64,000 bases of DNA from contig JBKBHS010000003.1 of NCBI GenBank assembly GCA_046299555.1, positions 1 to 64,000 of the forward strand, given 5' to 3'. The notes beneath the pieces are model-generated. The model was not told the DNA's origin, did no database searches, and saw only the letters and a list, made by a program, of their open reading frames with translations. Positions within the stretch are counted from its first letter, which is position 1, and every line of letters starts with the position of its first letter. Positions 54,097 to 62,688 of this stretch are shown here, one piece after another. Position numbers and translations under genes: made by a program. The DNA is from CALKJP01 sp046299555 (GTDB lineage Bacteria; Bacteroidota; Bacteroidia; JACCXN01).

Positions 54097-55062
54097 TTAA
54101 AAGTACTTTTTAGGTAAAAGATAATTCTGCACATAATCTTTTACACCTTCTTCCAGAGAGGTAAAAGCTTTGTTATATCCAGCATTTATTAGCTTGCTCA
54201 TATCAGCTTCGGTAAAATACTGATATTTATCGCGTATATCTGCCGGAGTATCTATAAATTCAATTTTAGGTTCTTTGCCTAATGCATAAAAAGTGTTTTT
54301 AGCTAAATCTAAAAATGTGCGCGCTTTACCGGAACCCAAATTATATATTCCGCTTGCCGGTTTATTTTTCATTAAGAACAAACACACTTCTGTTACATCT
54401 TTTACATATACAAAATCGCGTAACTGTTCACCATCTTTGTATTTAGGATTGTGTGAGCGAAATAATCTTACCTGTCCTTTTTCTTGTATTTGATTAAAGG
54501 CATGAAATATAACTGAGGCCATGCGACCTTTATGATATTCATTTGGGCCATACACATTAAAAAACTTTAAACCAGCCCAAAAAGGAGGAGTAAGTGTTTG
54601 TTTTAAAACCCATTTATCAAATTCATTCTTCGAATCGCCATAAGGGTTAAGTGGCTTAAGTTTTTCAACCACTTCATGATTATCGCTATAGCCAAACTCT
54701 CCCAAACCGTAAGTAGCTGCAGAGGATGCATATACTAAAGGAATTCTGTTATTGGCACATAAATTCCATATTTCTTTACTGTAATTTACATTCAGTTTGT
54801 CAAAAATACTTTTGTCAAATTCGGTAGTATCGGTTCGTGCTCCCAAGTGAAATACAAAACTTACTTTATCTCTGTTATCACGCAACCAATTTGGAAATTC
54901 ATCACGATGAACTTTTGCAACAATCTTTTTATTTTCATAATTGGGCTTTTTGTCATCGCGCGAAAAATCATCTACAATTACAATATCTGTATAGCCTTCG
55001 GCATTTAGCTTAGCAACTAAACAACTACCTATAAATCCTGCGGCTCCTGTTACTACAATCAT
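54097..55062 (-). CDS. hldD: ADP-L-glycero-D-manno-heptose 6-epimerase
   Basis: The protein has 321 residues. The SDR signature is TGAAGFIGSCLVAKLN, with the family-specific IVDDFSRDDKKPNY next to it. The catalytic tyrosine is in NPYGDSKNEFDKWV, and the substrate segment is FFNVYGPNEYHKGRMASVIFH. It makes the LPS inner-core heptose donor used by GT9 enzymes such as the one at 16794-17789. The 172 bases upstream hold only A/T-rich short repeats (AATTACAAATTACAAATT type). Confidence 0.95.
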   Translation of the reverse strand: MIVVTGAAGFIGSCLVAKLNAEGYTDIVIVDDFSRDDKKPNYENKKIVAKVHRDEFPNWLRDNRDKVSFVFHLGARTDTTEFDKSIFDKLNVNYSKEIWNLCANNRIPLVYASSAATYGLGEFGYSDNHEVVEKLKPLNPYGDSKNEFDKWVLKQTLTPPFWAGLKFFNVYGPNEYHKGRMASVIFHAFNQIQEKGQVRLFRSHNPKYKDGEQLRDFVYVKDVTEVCLFLMKNKPASGIYNLGSGKARTFLDLAKNTFYALGKEPKIEFIDTPADIRDKYQYFTEADMSKLINAGYNKAFTSLEEGVKDYVQNYLLPKKYF

Positions 55063-55234
55063 TTTGTTTATTAGTATTAAGGTTTGAAAATTATTAAAGT
55101 TTTAATTAAAAATTACAAATTACAAATTAAAGATTGGAAATTACTTGTGTACAAATTAAAACGAATAAAGAAATCATAAATCTTAATTCTTAAATCTTAA
55201 ATATCTTTCACCTTTTCTCTTTATATCCTTTATC

Positions 55235-56068
55235 TTATATAAAAATATCCTCTCTCATCTTCTCAATTATCTTTTTTTCCTTAGCCATATCAAACAAAGT
55301 TTTTACTGCACGTTTACCTTCTACTCCCAAATCTAAGGAAAATTGATTTACATATAAATTAATATGCTTATACATTACTTCTTCTTCCATTTCTTGAGCG
55401 TTTGCTTTAACATATTCATACGAAGCTTTAGGATTTGCAAAGGCGTACTCTACACTTCTTCTCAATACACGATTTATTTTTTGCTTTACATCTTCAGGTA
55501 AATTTCTCTTTACTACAATGCCACCTAATGGAATAGCTGCACCTGCATACTTTTCCCAAAACTCTCCTAAATCTGCCACCTTTTGCAATCCTCGCTGTTC
55601 GTATGTAAAACGATTTTCATGAATGAGTAAACCGGCATCAAATGTTCCTTCTAATACACCTTTCTCTATTTCTGAAAAAAGTAATTCAGTTTTATTTTTT
55701 ATTTCAGGATAGGCAATGCTTAATAAAAAATTAGCCGTAGTGTATTTTCCCGGAATTGCAACTTTCCATTCTTCTTTATCTTTTTGCAATGCCTGACTGT
55801 CTTTTTTCACAACAAGCAAGGGACCAACTCCAAAACCCAATGCACTTCCGGCATCCAGCAATTGATACTCATCGGTTAAATAAGCTAAGGCATGATAACT
55901 TAGTTTGGTAATATCCAATTGATTTCTAAATGCCATTTGATTTAACTCTTCTACATCGTGCATGAGAACAGTAAAGGACAAACCTTCTGTATCAATTTTT
56001 CCATGCACCATGGCATCAAAAATAAAAGTATCGTTGGGACAAGAAGAAAAACCTAAACTTAAATGCAT
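55235..56068 (-). CDS. mqnD: 1,4-dihydroxy-6-naphthoate synthase (futalosine pathway)
   Basis: The protein has 277 residues. LGFSSCPNDTFIFDAMVHGKID is the family opening, and DITKLSYHALAYLTDEYQLLDAGSALGFGVGPLLV is its central signature. It converts cyclic dehypoxanthinyl futalosine to dihydroxynaphthoate in menaquinone synthesis. It starts three bases after the stop of the futalosine hydrolase gene, and both encode steps of the same pathway, so they form an operon. Confidence 0.95.
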   Translation of the reverse strand: MHLSLGFSSCPNDTFIFDAMVHGKIDTEGLSFTVLMHDVEELNQMAFRNQLDITKLSYHALAYLTDEYQLLDAGSALGFGVGPLLVVKKDSQALQKDKEEWKVAIPGKYTTANFLLSIAYPEIKNKTELLFSEIEKGVLEGTFDAGLLIHENRFTYEQRGLQKVADLGEFWEKYAGAAIPLGGIVVKRNLPEDVKQKINRVLRRSVEYAFANPKASYEYVKANAQEMEEEVMYKHINLYVNQFSLDLGVEGKRAVKTLFDMAKEKKIIEKMREDIFI

Positions 56069-56071
56069 GGC

Positions 56072-56749
56072 TTAAAAATTATCGTAAATAGTTAAAATAG
56101 TTTGATGTAAATTTTGCAGAGCTAATGGAATATTCCATGCTTCTCTGTTTCGTTTTTCAACATAATTAGAAATGCTTCTAATTTGAACACAAGGAATATT
56201 TTCCATTCTGCAAGCATATAAAAAAGCTGCACCTTCCATACTTTCGGTATAAGGATGAAATAATTGAAAAACTTTTTCAATATTTTCCTCATTGCCGTGA
56301 ACTTTGTTTACCGTAATACCTGAAACTTTAGGCAAAATATCAACAACTGAATTTTTCAAATTCCATTTATTTTTAACCCACCCGTTTTCAAATGGAAAAT
56401 TATTTTTATCCAACAAGCCTAAATCGAATATTGAAATAAAATCTTTATCATTTTCAACACCTAATTCTGCAAAGCAATCGCTGTAAATATTTACAACCGT
56501 TCCTAAATCAATAGTACGATTAAAACTACCCGCAATACCAGAATTTATAGCGAATTGATATTTCTCTGAAAGATACTTTCCCAAACTAAATGCTGTTGCA
56601 TGAATTCCAACGCCTGTAATTAACACATCTATCTGTTGAGATTTATAGGTGTATGAGCTTAATTGAGCGCTTTTCTTTTCAATAAAATTAAAGGCTTTAA
56701 GCAAATTTTCTACTTCTTTGTTCGTGGCAGCAACTAATAAACTTTGCAT
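56072..56749 (-). CDS. mqnB: Futalosine hydrolase
   Basis: From the ATG at 56749 the protein has 225 residues; a TTG two codons upstream is less likely. It shows the nucleoside-phosphorylase fold: LLVAATNKEVENLL, then VLITGVGIHATAF, INSGIAGSFNRTIDLGTVV and the catalytic ESMEGAAFLYACRMENIPCVQIRSISN. It removes hypoxanthine from futalosine. Together with MqnD this shows that menaquinone is made by the futalosine route. Confidence 0.92.
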   Translation of the reverse strand: MQSLLVAATNKEVENLLKAFNFIEKKSAQLSSYTYKSQQIDVLITGVGIHATAFSLGKYLSEKYQFAINSGIAGSFNRTIDLGTVVNIYSDCFAELGVENDKDFISIFDLGLLDKNNFPFENGWVKNKWNLKNSVVDILPKVSGITVNKVHGNEENIEKVFQLFHPYTESMEGAAFLYACRMENIPCVQIRSISNYVEKRNREAWNIPLALQNLHQTILTIYDNF

Positions 56750-56788
56750 GGGCAAAATTAAGCTTTTTTAGCCATTCTAAATTTTAGT

Positions 56789-56796
56789 TACCTTTG
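56789..56796 (+). promoter_or_regulatory. -7 promoter element of the pterin operon
   Basis: TACCTTTG matches TAnnTTTG in full, with a start near 56803 and a leader of about 13 bases before the ATG at 56816. Confidence 0.5.
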
Positions 56797-56815
56797 CAGC
56801 ACTTGAAACTAAAAT

Positions 56816-57229
56816 ATGATTTACCTAACTCGAAAAGAGCACTTTAATGCTGCTCATAAGCTTTATAACCCCAATTGGAGCAAAGAAAAAAACGAAGAAG
56901 TTTTTGGAAAATGCGCCAATGCCAATTGGCATGGACATAATTTTCAAATTTATGTAACGGTTAAAGGAACGCCTCATCCTGACACCGGTTTTGTAATGGA
57001 TTTAAAACTATTAAGTAAACTTATTAAAAAGCATGTTGTTGAAGAACTTGACCATAAAAACATCAATTTAGACGTACCATGGATGAAAGATAAAATGGCA
57101 AGTACTGAAAATATAGCCATCGAAATTTGGAAAAGATTAGCTCCTGAAATTGAAAAGTATAATTGTAAACTACATGCCATAAAATTGTACGAAACAGAAA
57201 ATAATTTTGTTGAATATTACGGAGAATAA
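56816..57229 (+). CDS. 6-pyruvoyltetrahydropterin / 6-carboxytetrahydropterin synthase
   Basis: The protein has 137 residues, one compact tunnelling-fold domain. Zinc ligands come from FNAAHKL and the HGH of FGKCANANWHGHNF; LDHKNIN holds the catalytic Asp-His and LYETENNFVEY the substrate Glu. The FGKC-x5-HGHN spacing resembles the 6-pyruvoyltetrahydropterin synthase branch more than the QueD branch, but I cannot exclude a role in queuosine. The GTP cyclohydrolase gene follows after ten bases, so both act in one pterin pathway. Confidence 0.88.
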   Translation: MIYLTRKEHFNAAHKLYNPNWSKEKNEEVFGKCANANWHGHNFQIYVTVKGTPHPDTGFVMDLKLLSKLIKKHVVEELDHKNINLDVPWMKDKMASTENIAIEIWKRLAPEIEKYNCKLHAIKLYETENNFVEYYGE

Positions 57230-57239
57230 AACAATTGTA

Positions 57240-57866
57240 ATGACAGAAAATACGGAATTTAACGGCAATGAAGGTTATATTAAAATTGATAAATATGACC
57301 AAAAAAAAATTGAAAAAATTGCCTCATTTTATGAAAAAATAATTGCTGAAATTGGAGAAAATCCAAATCGCGAAGGATTATTAAAAACTCCTGAGCGTGT
57401 TGCCAAAGCTATGCAATTTTTAACTCATGGCTACGATATAAATCCTGAAGATATTTTACGCTCGGCCATGTTTGATGAAGACTATTCACAAATGGTAATT
57501 GTGAAAGATATTGAAGTTTATTCAATGTGCGAACATCATTTATTGCCATTTTTTGGTAAGGCGCATGTTGCCTATATTCCTAATGGCAAAATAACAGGCT
57601 TAAGTAAAATACCTCGTGTGGTGGATGCTTTTGCCAGAAGATTACAAGTGCAGGAAAGATTAACCAATCAAATTAGAGATTGCATACATAATACACTAAA
57701 TCCGCTTGGTGTTGCTGTAGTAATTGAATGTTCACATTTATGTATGCAAATGCGGGGAATACAAAAACAAAATTCAGTTACTACTACATCGGCTTTTACA
57801 GGAGAGTTTTTAAAAGAACCTACTCGCAAAGAATTTATCAGTTTAATTGGAAGCAGGCTTAGTTAG
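57240..57866 (+). CDS. folE: GTP cyclohydrolase I
   Basis: From the ATG at 57240 the protein has 208 residues; a TTG at 57207 lies inside the preceding gene. Zinc ligands are in SMCEHHLLPFFGKAHVAYIP and CSHLCMQMRG, and TTTSAFTGEF closes the active site. NPNREGLLKTPERVAKAM is the N-terminal signature. It converts GTP to dihydroneopterin triphosphate, the substrate of the enzyme encoded directly upstream, and feeds folate and pterin synthesis. Confidence 0.96.
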   Translation: MTENTEFNGNEGYIKIDKYDQKKIEKIASFYEKIIAEIGENPNREGLLKTPERVAKAMQFLTHGYDINPEDILRSAMFDEDYSQMVIVKDIEVYSMCEHHLLPFFGKAHVAYIPNGKITGLSKIPRVVDAFARRLQVQERLTNQIRDCIHNTLNPLGVAVVIECSHLCMQMRGIQKQNSVTTTSAFTGEFLKEPTRKEFISLIGSRLS

Positions 57867-57882
57867 TCTGTCGGCAGTTGGC

Positions 57883-57910
57883 AGTTATCAGTTATCAGTT
57901 ATCAGTTACC
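57883..57910. repeat. Short heptanucleotide tandem repeat
   Basis: AGTTATC occurs three times in a row, followed by AGTTACC. It is in the 212-base gap between folE and fabD, which otherwise holds A/T-rich low-complexity sequence. It lies after folE and does not touch a start region. Confidence 0.7.
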
Positions 57911-58078
57911 AGAAGACAGAAAACAGATATATAGATAAAAGAACAAAGACGAAAAGAAATTTTTGAATTATGATTTTTAGAATTTAGAGTTTAAAATTTT
58001 ACAATTTGCAATCTGTAATCTTTTAATTTTCAATTAACATTAATACCTTAAAACATTTTAACTTAAAAAATTAAACAA

Positions 58079-58954
58079 ATGAAAGCATACATTTTTCCGG
58101 GACAAGGTTCACAGTTTCCAGGCATGGGAAAAGACCTTTACGAAAACAATTTGTTAGCAAAAGAGTTATTCGAAAAAGCAAATGAAATTCTTGGCTTCCG
58201 TATAACCGATATAATGTTTAACGGTACTGAAGAAGAGTTAAAGCAAACCAAAGTAACACAACCTGCTATTTTTCTTCATTCTGTAATTCTTGCAAAAACT
58301 TTAGGTGATAGCTTTAAACCCGATATGGTAGCAGGACACTCTTTAGGTGAATTTTCTGCTTTGGTAGGCAACGGTGCTTTAAGCTTTGAAGACGGATTAA
58401 AACTTGTATATCAACGTGCCTTGGCTATGCAAAAAGCTTGCGAAGCAATACCATCTACCATGGCAGCTGTGCTTGGTATGGAAGACAGTAAAGTAGAAGA
58501 AATTTGTGCTTCTATTGATGGAATTGTAGTTGCAGCAAACTACAACTGCCCCGGGCAATTAGTTATATCAGGAGAAATTGAAGCTGTAAATAAAGCTTGC
58601 GAAGCATTAAAAGCAGCAGGTGCAAAACGTGCATTGGTTTTACCGGTGGGCGGTGCATTTCACTCCCCTTTAATGGAGCCTGCACGCGTAGAATTGGAAG
58701 CAGCTATAAATGCTACACATTTTTCACAGCCTATATGTCCGGTTTACCAAAACGTAACTGCAAATGCAGTTAGCAATCCTGAAGAAATAAAGAAAAACTT
58801 AATTGCACAATTAACCGCTCCGGTGCGTTGGACACAATCAGTGAAGCAAATGGTAGCTGATGGTGCTACTCATTTTACAGAAGTTGGTCCCGGTAAAGTT
58901 TTACAAGGATTGGTAAAGAAAATTGCTCCTGAAGCAGAAGTGGCAAGCGCATAA
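58079..58954 (+). CDS. fabD: Malonyl-CoA:ACP transacylase
   Basis: The protein has 291 residues. It opens YIFPGQGSQFPGMGKDLYENN and has the nucleophile motif GHSLGEFSALVGNGALSFEDG, the GAFHSPLMEPA segment with the catalytic His, and PVRWTQSVKQMVADGATHFTEVGPGKVL. It loads malonyl groups onto ACP for fatty-acid elongation. A barrel gene follows after 11 bases on the same strand. Confidence 0.97.
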   Translation: MKAYIFPGQGSQFPGMGKDLYENNLLAKELFEKANEILGFRITDIMFNGTEEELKQTKVTQPAIFLHSVILAKTLGDSFKPDMVAGHSLGEFSALVGNGALSFEDGLKLVYQRALAMQKACEAIPSTMAAVLGMEDSKVEEICASIDGIVVAANYNCPGQLVISGEIEAVNKACEALKAAGAKRALVLPVGGAFHSPLMEPARVELEAAINATHFSQPICPVYQNVTANAVSNPEEIKKNLIAQLTAPVRWTQSVKQMVADGATHFTEVGPGKVLQGLVKKIAPEAEVASA

Positions 58955-58965
58955 AAAATTAAATC

Positions 58966-59610
58966 GTGAAAAAACTTCTTGTTATAATTTTTAGTTTCGT
59001 TACGCTAAATAGTTTTGCTCAATTGAAATATATTGGCTTAGCAGGTGGTGCAACATTTGCCAATCAAAAATGGGAATTTAAACCACTGGATGTTACGCAG
59101 CGCATGAATTACAAAATTGGTGGCAACGGAAGCCTTTATACCGAATGGGGCGATCACGAAGCTTTTACCTGGATTTTTGAAGGGCAATACAATCAAAAGG
59201 GAGCAAGAGGAACCGATTTAATTTCCGGCAATAGCTTTACAAGCAAAACCGATTATTTATCATTAAATGTATTACTAAAACTGCGCGCTGATTTTTATTC
59301 CGGTGCACCATACATTGTTGCAGGGCCACGCGCAGAATATTTATTTTCGCAGGGAGGAGCTCCTGTGGGCTTCTCCCCGCTTAATATTTCTACATCATTA
59401 GGAGCAGGATACGATTTTTACATCAGCAATTTTATTGTACCCTTTGTAGAAGGTATTTATAATCCATCATTTACTCGAATGTTAAACAACGATACCTATG
59501 CTGTAAGAGGCAAAGCCTGGGAAATAAAAGCAGGCATCAAGTTTAGAAGAGGAGCCGGAAAACGCGGCCCACGAAACCGCCACAATGATTGCCCTCCGGT
59601 GTATTTATAA
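58966..59610 (+). CDS. PorT-like outer-membrane beta-barrel protein
   Basis: The protein has 214 residues, starts with GTG, and has a signal peptide ending LNSFAQ. The mature part alternates strands (YIGLAGGATFANQKW, SLYTEWGDHEAFTWIFEGQYNQKGARG, TSLGAGYDFYISNFIVPFVEGIYN) as in PorT-family barrels. It ends in a basic tail with a Cys (RNRHNDCPPVYL). PorT itself belongs to the type IX secretion machinery, but this fold is shared by many proteins and I do not claim that role. The 141 bases after it hold no gene. Confidence 0.75.
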   Translation: MKKLLVIIFSFVTLNSFAQLKYIGLAGGATFANQKWEFKPLDVTQRMNYKIGGNGSLYTEWGDHEAFTWIFEGQYNQKGARGTDLISGNSFTSKTDYLSLNVLLKLRADFYSGAPYIVAGPRAEYLFSQGGAPVGFSPLNISTSLGAGYDFYISNFIVPFVEGIYNPSFTRMLNNDTYAVRGKAWEIKAGIKFRRGAGKRGPRNRHNDCPPVYL

Positions 59611-59751
59611 ACTTGCCTAAAAATTTTATTATCGTTGAAAAAAATAAAATTGACTGGGAATAAAGTTAGATATCAAATATCGAAGAATAAGATTGTAAAC
59701 GTAGATTTGAAAATCTCCATAATCATTATTTACCTATGTATTTATATAATA

Positions 59752-60300
59752 TTATTTAATTTTAAAAAGGTAAAGCCTTCCTTCGCCTTTATTATTAAAT
59801 AAAACTTTTTGGGATTTTTTATATTCAACATCTGCTAAATTAATATCATTAGATTCAAGCAAACTCCATAATAAATCTTCCCATTGTTTTATATTGTGAT
59901 TATTTAATGGGAAAACTAAGAATAAAACAATTTTGTTTTTTATACTAGCACTTTTGAGTTTTTTAAAATCCTTAATTAATCTATAAATGTTTTTTTTATT
60001 ATTTCTTTTTTTAGATTTAAAATTATTAATAAAATCATATTCTGTTAATAATATTTTCAATTCAATAAAAGAGTTATTAAACAAAATATCAAACTTTGAA
60101 ACTTCAGGTTCAATTTTATTTTCGGGAAAAGCAATTTTTAAGCAATTAATAACTTCAACTTTAAGCCAACCCTCAAATCTTTTTTTATTATTATAGAATT
60201 CTATTAAACCTTTATTTGATAAAATTACTTTAGGAAGATTGTTTAATAAAACTTTAGAAACATGAGTAAAAGAGGAGCTACCACCACTTCTATTAAACAT
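59752..60300 (-). CDS. Putative PD-(D/E)xK-type protein of a three-gene module
   Basis: The protein has 182 residues, is basic, and has no signal peptide. The segment EVSKFDILFNNSFIELKILL has the order D, then E-x-K after two strands, as in PD-(D/E)xK nucleases, with a preceding helix containing E (VEVINCLKIAFPENKIEPE). The rest, with Lys-rich helices (KSKKRNNKKNIYRLIKDFKKLK), is compatible with nucleic-acid binding. It is the last gene of an operon with a TerB-like and a membrane protein. The nuclease fold is inferred from the motif only. Confidence 0.55.
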   Translation of the reverse strand: MFNRSGGSSSFTHVSKVLLNNLPKVILSNKGLIEFYNNKKRFEGWLKVEVINCLKIAFPENKIEPEVSKFDILFNNSFIELKILLTEYDFINNFKSKKRNNKKNIYRLIKDFKKLKSASIKNKIVLFLVFPLNNHNIKQWEDLLWSLLESNDINLADVEYKKSQKVLFNNKGEGRLYLFKIK

Positions 60301-60304
60301 TATA

Positions 60305-60733
60305 TTAACTTAAATAATGAGTTTTTAAATTTATAATTATTTTTTTCTCAACATCACTTAAGCCACCAGAAGCATTTGCAACATCATCTAATAATCCTGA
60401 AATACTGTTTTTTATTTCAATATCATAGTTTTTAAGAATAGAAAGAAATTCATCATGAAAACTTGTTTTATTAATTTTTAAAAATTCTAAATCAGAAATA
60501 TAGTTATCAATTAAAATATCGTATTGTTCATTTGTCAATTCGTTTTTATAGATAGGATTTAAAAAATTAAACAATATCTCTTTAACGAAGTCTTTTTCTT
60601 GTTCATCAAATACACCATCAGCGTTTGCCACCAAAAACACAGGGTAAATAAGTACTAATATTTGAAACTCATCATTTGTTAAGCTATTATTAGATTCTTT
60701 TTCAAACTTTTGTTTTAATTTAAATACATCCAT
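60305..60733 (-). CDS. TerB-like protein
   Basis: From the ATG at 60733 the protein has 142 residues; a longer frame from 60766 would overlap the previous gene. It is all-helical with the TerB/DjlA-type acidic motif VFLVANADGVFDEQEKDFVKEIL near residue 40 and a second pseudo-repeat near the end (GGLSDVEKKIIINLKTHYLS). TerB domains bind metal and occur in tellurite-resistance and phage-defence gene sets. It begins four bases after the membrane-protein stop, and the nuclease-like gene follows by four, so the three are one transcript. Confidence 0.6.
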   Translation of the reverse strand: MDVFKLKQKFEKESNNSLTNDEFQILVLIYPVFLVANADGVFDEQEKDFVKEILFNFLNPIYKNELTNEQYDILIDNYISDLEFLKINKTSFHDEFLSILKNYDIEIKNSISGLLDDVANASGGLSDVEKKIIINLKTHYLS

Positions 60734-60737
60734 AAAA

Positions 60738-61370
60738 TTATTTTTTAAAATAGTTACTAATACCAAAAATTGAAATAAATAATGAACCAGTTAATATTAA
60801 TAAGCCAAGAGTTTGAGTATCTTTTTTTCCAACTCCGATCATTATAGCTCCTACTACACCCAATATAATGCCCAAAAATCCAATATAAAGAGGCAACATT
60901 AACCTTTGCTTAATTTTTTTTACTTTTTTATCATAAAAATTTGCTTCTGTAGAACATCCTAGTTGCATTAATTTTAAATTTCCGCTTTCCACTTTAGAAA
61001 GTGCAGCATTTTTAACAGTTTTAGAACTATGACTCTCAGCTAAACTTAATAGAGCCCCAATAGTTTGAAAAACTTCATCTTTATCATCACTGAAAAATGT
61101 TTTTGCAATTTCTTGAATCAATACCCCCTCTTCTCTTTCTTTCTCAAGATTAATTCGCATTTTTTCTTTCTCAAGCTCTGCATTTGCCTGAGCTCTTAAT
61201 GCATCTGCTTGAGCTTTCATGCCACTTGCTCTTAACTCTGCTGCTTGAACTCTGGCTGAAATTCTATAAGGAGTGGCGTGTCCATCTCCAAAAAGTTTAT
61301 TTGAAATAAATTTACCAGTATTTTTACCTAGCTCTCTTCCTAAAGCTTTACTAAAGTTACTTTTTGCCAT
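60738..61370 (-). CDS. Membrane protein with cytoplasmic coiled coil
   Basis: The protein has 210 residues. The N-terminal half is an Ala/Glu/Arg-rich coiled coil (about residues 38-85, QAAELRASGMKAQADALRAQANAELEKEKMR). A helical middle follows, then two close membrane spans near the C-terminus (LPLYIGFLGIILGVVGAIMIGVG and LGLLILTGSLFISIFGISNYF). There is no signal peptide. I do not recognise the family. As the first gene of the operon it could tether the TerB-like and nuclease-like partners to the membrane, which is inference. Confidence 0.6.
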   Translation of the reverse strand: MAKSNFSKALGRELGKNTGKFISNKLFGDGHATPYRISARVQAAELRASGMKAQADALRAQANAELEKEKMRINLEKEREEGVLIQEIAKTFFSDDKDEVFQTIGALLSLAESHSSKTVKNAALSKVESGNLKLMQLGCSTEANFYDKKVKKIKQRLMLPLYIGFLGIILGVVGAIMIGVGKKDTQTLGLLILTGSLFISIFGISNYFKK

Positions 61371-61392
61371 TTTATATCAATTAAAATTTACA

Positions 61393-61400
61393 CAAACATA
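61393..61400 (-). promoter_or_regulatory. -7 promoter element of the TerB/nuclease operon
   Basis: On the minus strand TATGTTTG matches TAnnTTTG in full, with a start near 61387 and a leader of about 17 bases. Confidence 0.5.
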
Positions 61401-61429
61401 TAACTGCATATATTCCAATAAAAATTCAT

Positions 61430-61467
61430 TAATGTTCATTAATTACCACTAATGTTTATTAATTTAC
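61430..61467. promoter_or_regulatory. Paired direct repeats, candidate operator
   Basis: TAATGTTCATTAATTAC (61430-61446) is repeated almost exactly as TAATGTTTATTAATTTAC (61450-61467), with a 20-base period, two helical turns. They sit between two divergent promoters and the second overlaps the -7 element of the gene at 61492. A protein binding both could control both transcripts. Confidence 0.5.
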
Positions 61468-61472
61468 ATTTG
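61465..61472 (+). promoter_or_regulatory. -7 promoter element of the HTH-like gene
   Basis: TACATTTG matches TAnnTTTG in full, with a start near 61479 and a leader of about 13 bases before the ATG at 61492. Confidence 0.5.
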
Positions 61473-61491
61473 TTTAGAATTGATTATTTGA

Positions 61492-62688
61492 ATGGCAAGA
61501 AAACCAAACAAAATAGATAAAAACACAATTGAAAAATTAAAAGAAGAAGTTTCTAAAACTTTTGCAAAGCCTATATTAAACCCTATTGATTGCGACAAAT
61601 TATCAGATGATATCTTTAGTAAAACAAAACACTATATAAGTTCATCTACATTAAAAAGGTTTTGGGGATTCCATCATATAAACTTTTATCCTTCCTATCA
61701 AACTTTAAATATTCTATCTGCATATTGCGGTTTTGATGGTTTTCATAATTTTAATTTCAATAAAAAAGAAAAAAGCATCATCTCAGAAGCTGATATTAAA
61801 TTGTTAAATGAAATATTTAACGAAACCGATTATCTGAGTATAAAAGATCTTAAAGAATATGATGAAAGCATGCAGCTTATTACTAGAAAAGTTGCATTAA
61901 AGCTGAGAGAGAATCCAAAATACTTTGAAAGCTGTATTAAAGATTTAGCTAAAAACAAATTAGCTCAAATATTCTATTTTGAACATTTTCCGGATTATGA
62001 TATTTTAGTTGAATATCAATTTAAAGCATATGAAGAATATTTAAAACATAAAAACACTTGTGAAGCAAAAGTATTTGGGAACAGCCTACTTTTCTTCCGA
62101 GGATTTTTATTAGAAGATAAAATATTGATGAAAAAATATTATAAAATTTTATCATCCATTAATCTAGAAGAAAATATTCACCCAATGGCAATCGGTAGGC
62201 TTTATAAATGCTTTTTACTTTATAATACTTATGTAGAAAATAAAGAAAGTAAAGATTTAATTAAACACATATTTTCTATCGAAAAAAAAATGCCACGAGT
62301 GGGACTGCATTTTACAAATTTCCCAGGCTTTCATTATTTTGTTGCAGATGGGTTGATATTATGCAATTACAATAAAGAAGCTATAAAACTTATTACTAAA
62401 GCTTTTGAAAATTATAATATAACAAGGGAATTTGTGTGGAAAGGTTATTATCGACAATTACAATTAATGTTAGCAGAAGCATATTATAATATTGGAGAAA
62501 AAGAAAAATCAGAAAAACTGATTTCAAAAATAAATCCTGAAAGTTTTTATTTTATTACAAGAAATTATTTTAGAACTCGTTACTTAATTTTAAAATATAA
62601 GGTTTCTAAAAATATTAAATATAAAAAAGAAGCTATTAATCGTATTAATGAAAGCCATTTCAATGTGCTTTTACGATTATTAAAATAA
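61492..62688 (+). CDS. HTH-like N-terminal, TPR-like C-terminal protein
   Basis: The protein has 398 residues. Residues 1-85 follow a pattern I know from many Bacteroidota proteins: a charged helix, then YISSSTLKRFWGF and SYQTLNILSAYCGFDGFHNF, which reads like a helix-turn-helix. The rest is helical with alternating aromatic and charged positions, as in TPR repeats (NIGEKEKSEKLISKINPESFYFITRNYF). No enzyme motif is visible. It is divergent from the TerB/nuclease operon with paired repeats between them, so it may be the operon's regulator or sensor. Its stop touches the next convergent gene. Confidence 0.6.
   Translation: MARKPNKIDKNTIEKLKEEVSKTFAKPILNPIDCDKLSDDIFSKTKHYISSSTLKRFWGFHHINFYPSYQTLNILSAYCGFDGFHNFNFNKKEKSIISEADIKLLNEIFNETDYLSIKDLKEYDESMQLITRKVALKLRENPKYFESCIKDLAKNKLAQIFYFEHFPDYDILVEYQFKAYEEYLKHKNTCEAKVFGNSLLFFRGFLLEDKILMKKYYKILSSINLEENIHPMAIGRLYKCFLLYNTYVENKESKDLIKHIFSIEKKMPRVGLHFTNFPGFHYFVADGLILCNYNKEAIKLITKAFENYNITREFVWKGYYRQLQLMLAEAYYNIGEKEKSEKLISKINPESFYFITRNYFRTRYLILKYKVSKNIKYKKEAINRINESHFNVLLRLLK

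Noticed and set aside
55063..55234. AATTACAAATTACAAATT-type short repeats between mqnD and hldD, considered as a regulatory array or CRISPR remnant
   Set aside because: The units are very short, A/T-only and irregular; similar low-complexity sequence occurs before fabD. It is ordinary intergenic drift.
57867..58078. AGTTATC tandem repeat as a phase-variation tract for fabD
   Set aside because: It is 169 bases before the fabD start, stop codons intervene, and fabD is essential; it is more likely neutral.
59611..59751. Possible terminator (AGATTTGAAAATCT near 59704) after the PorT-like gene
   Set aside because: The six-base A/T-rich stem has no T-run and would be unstable.
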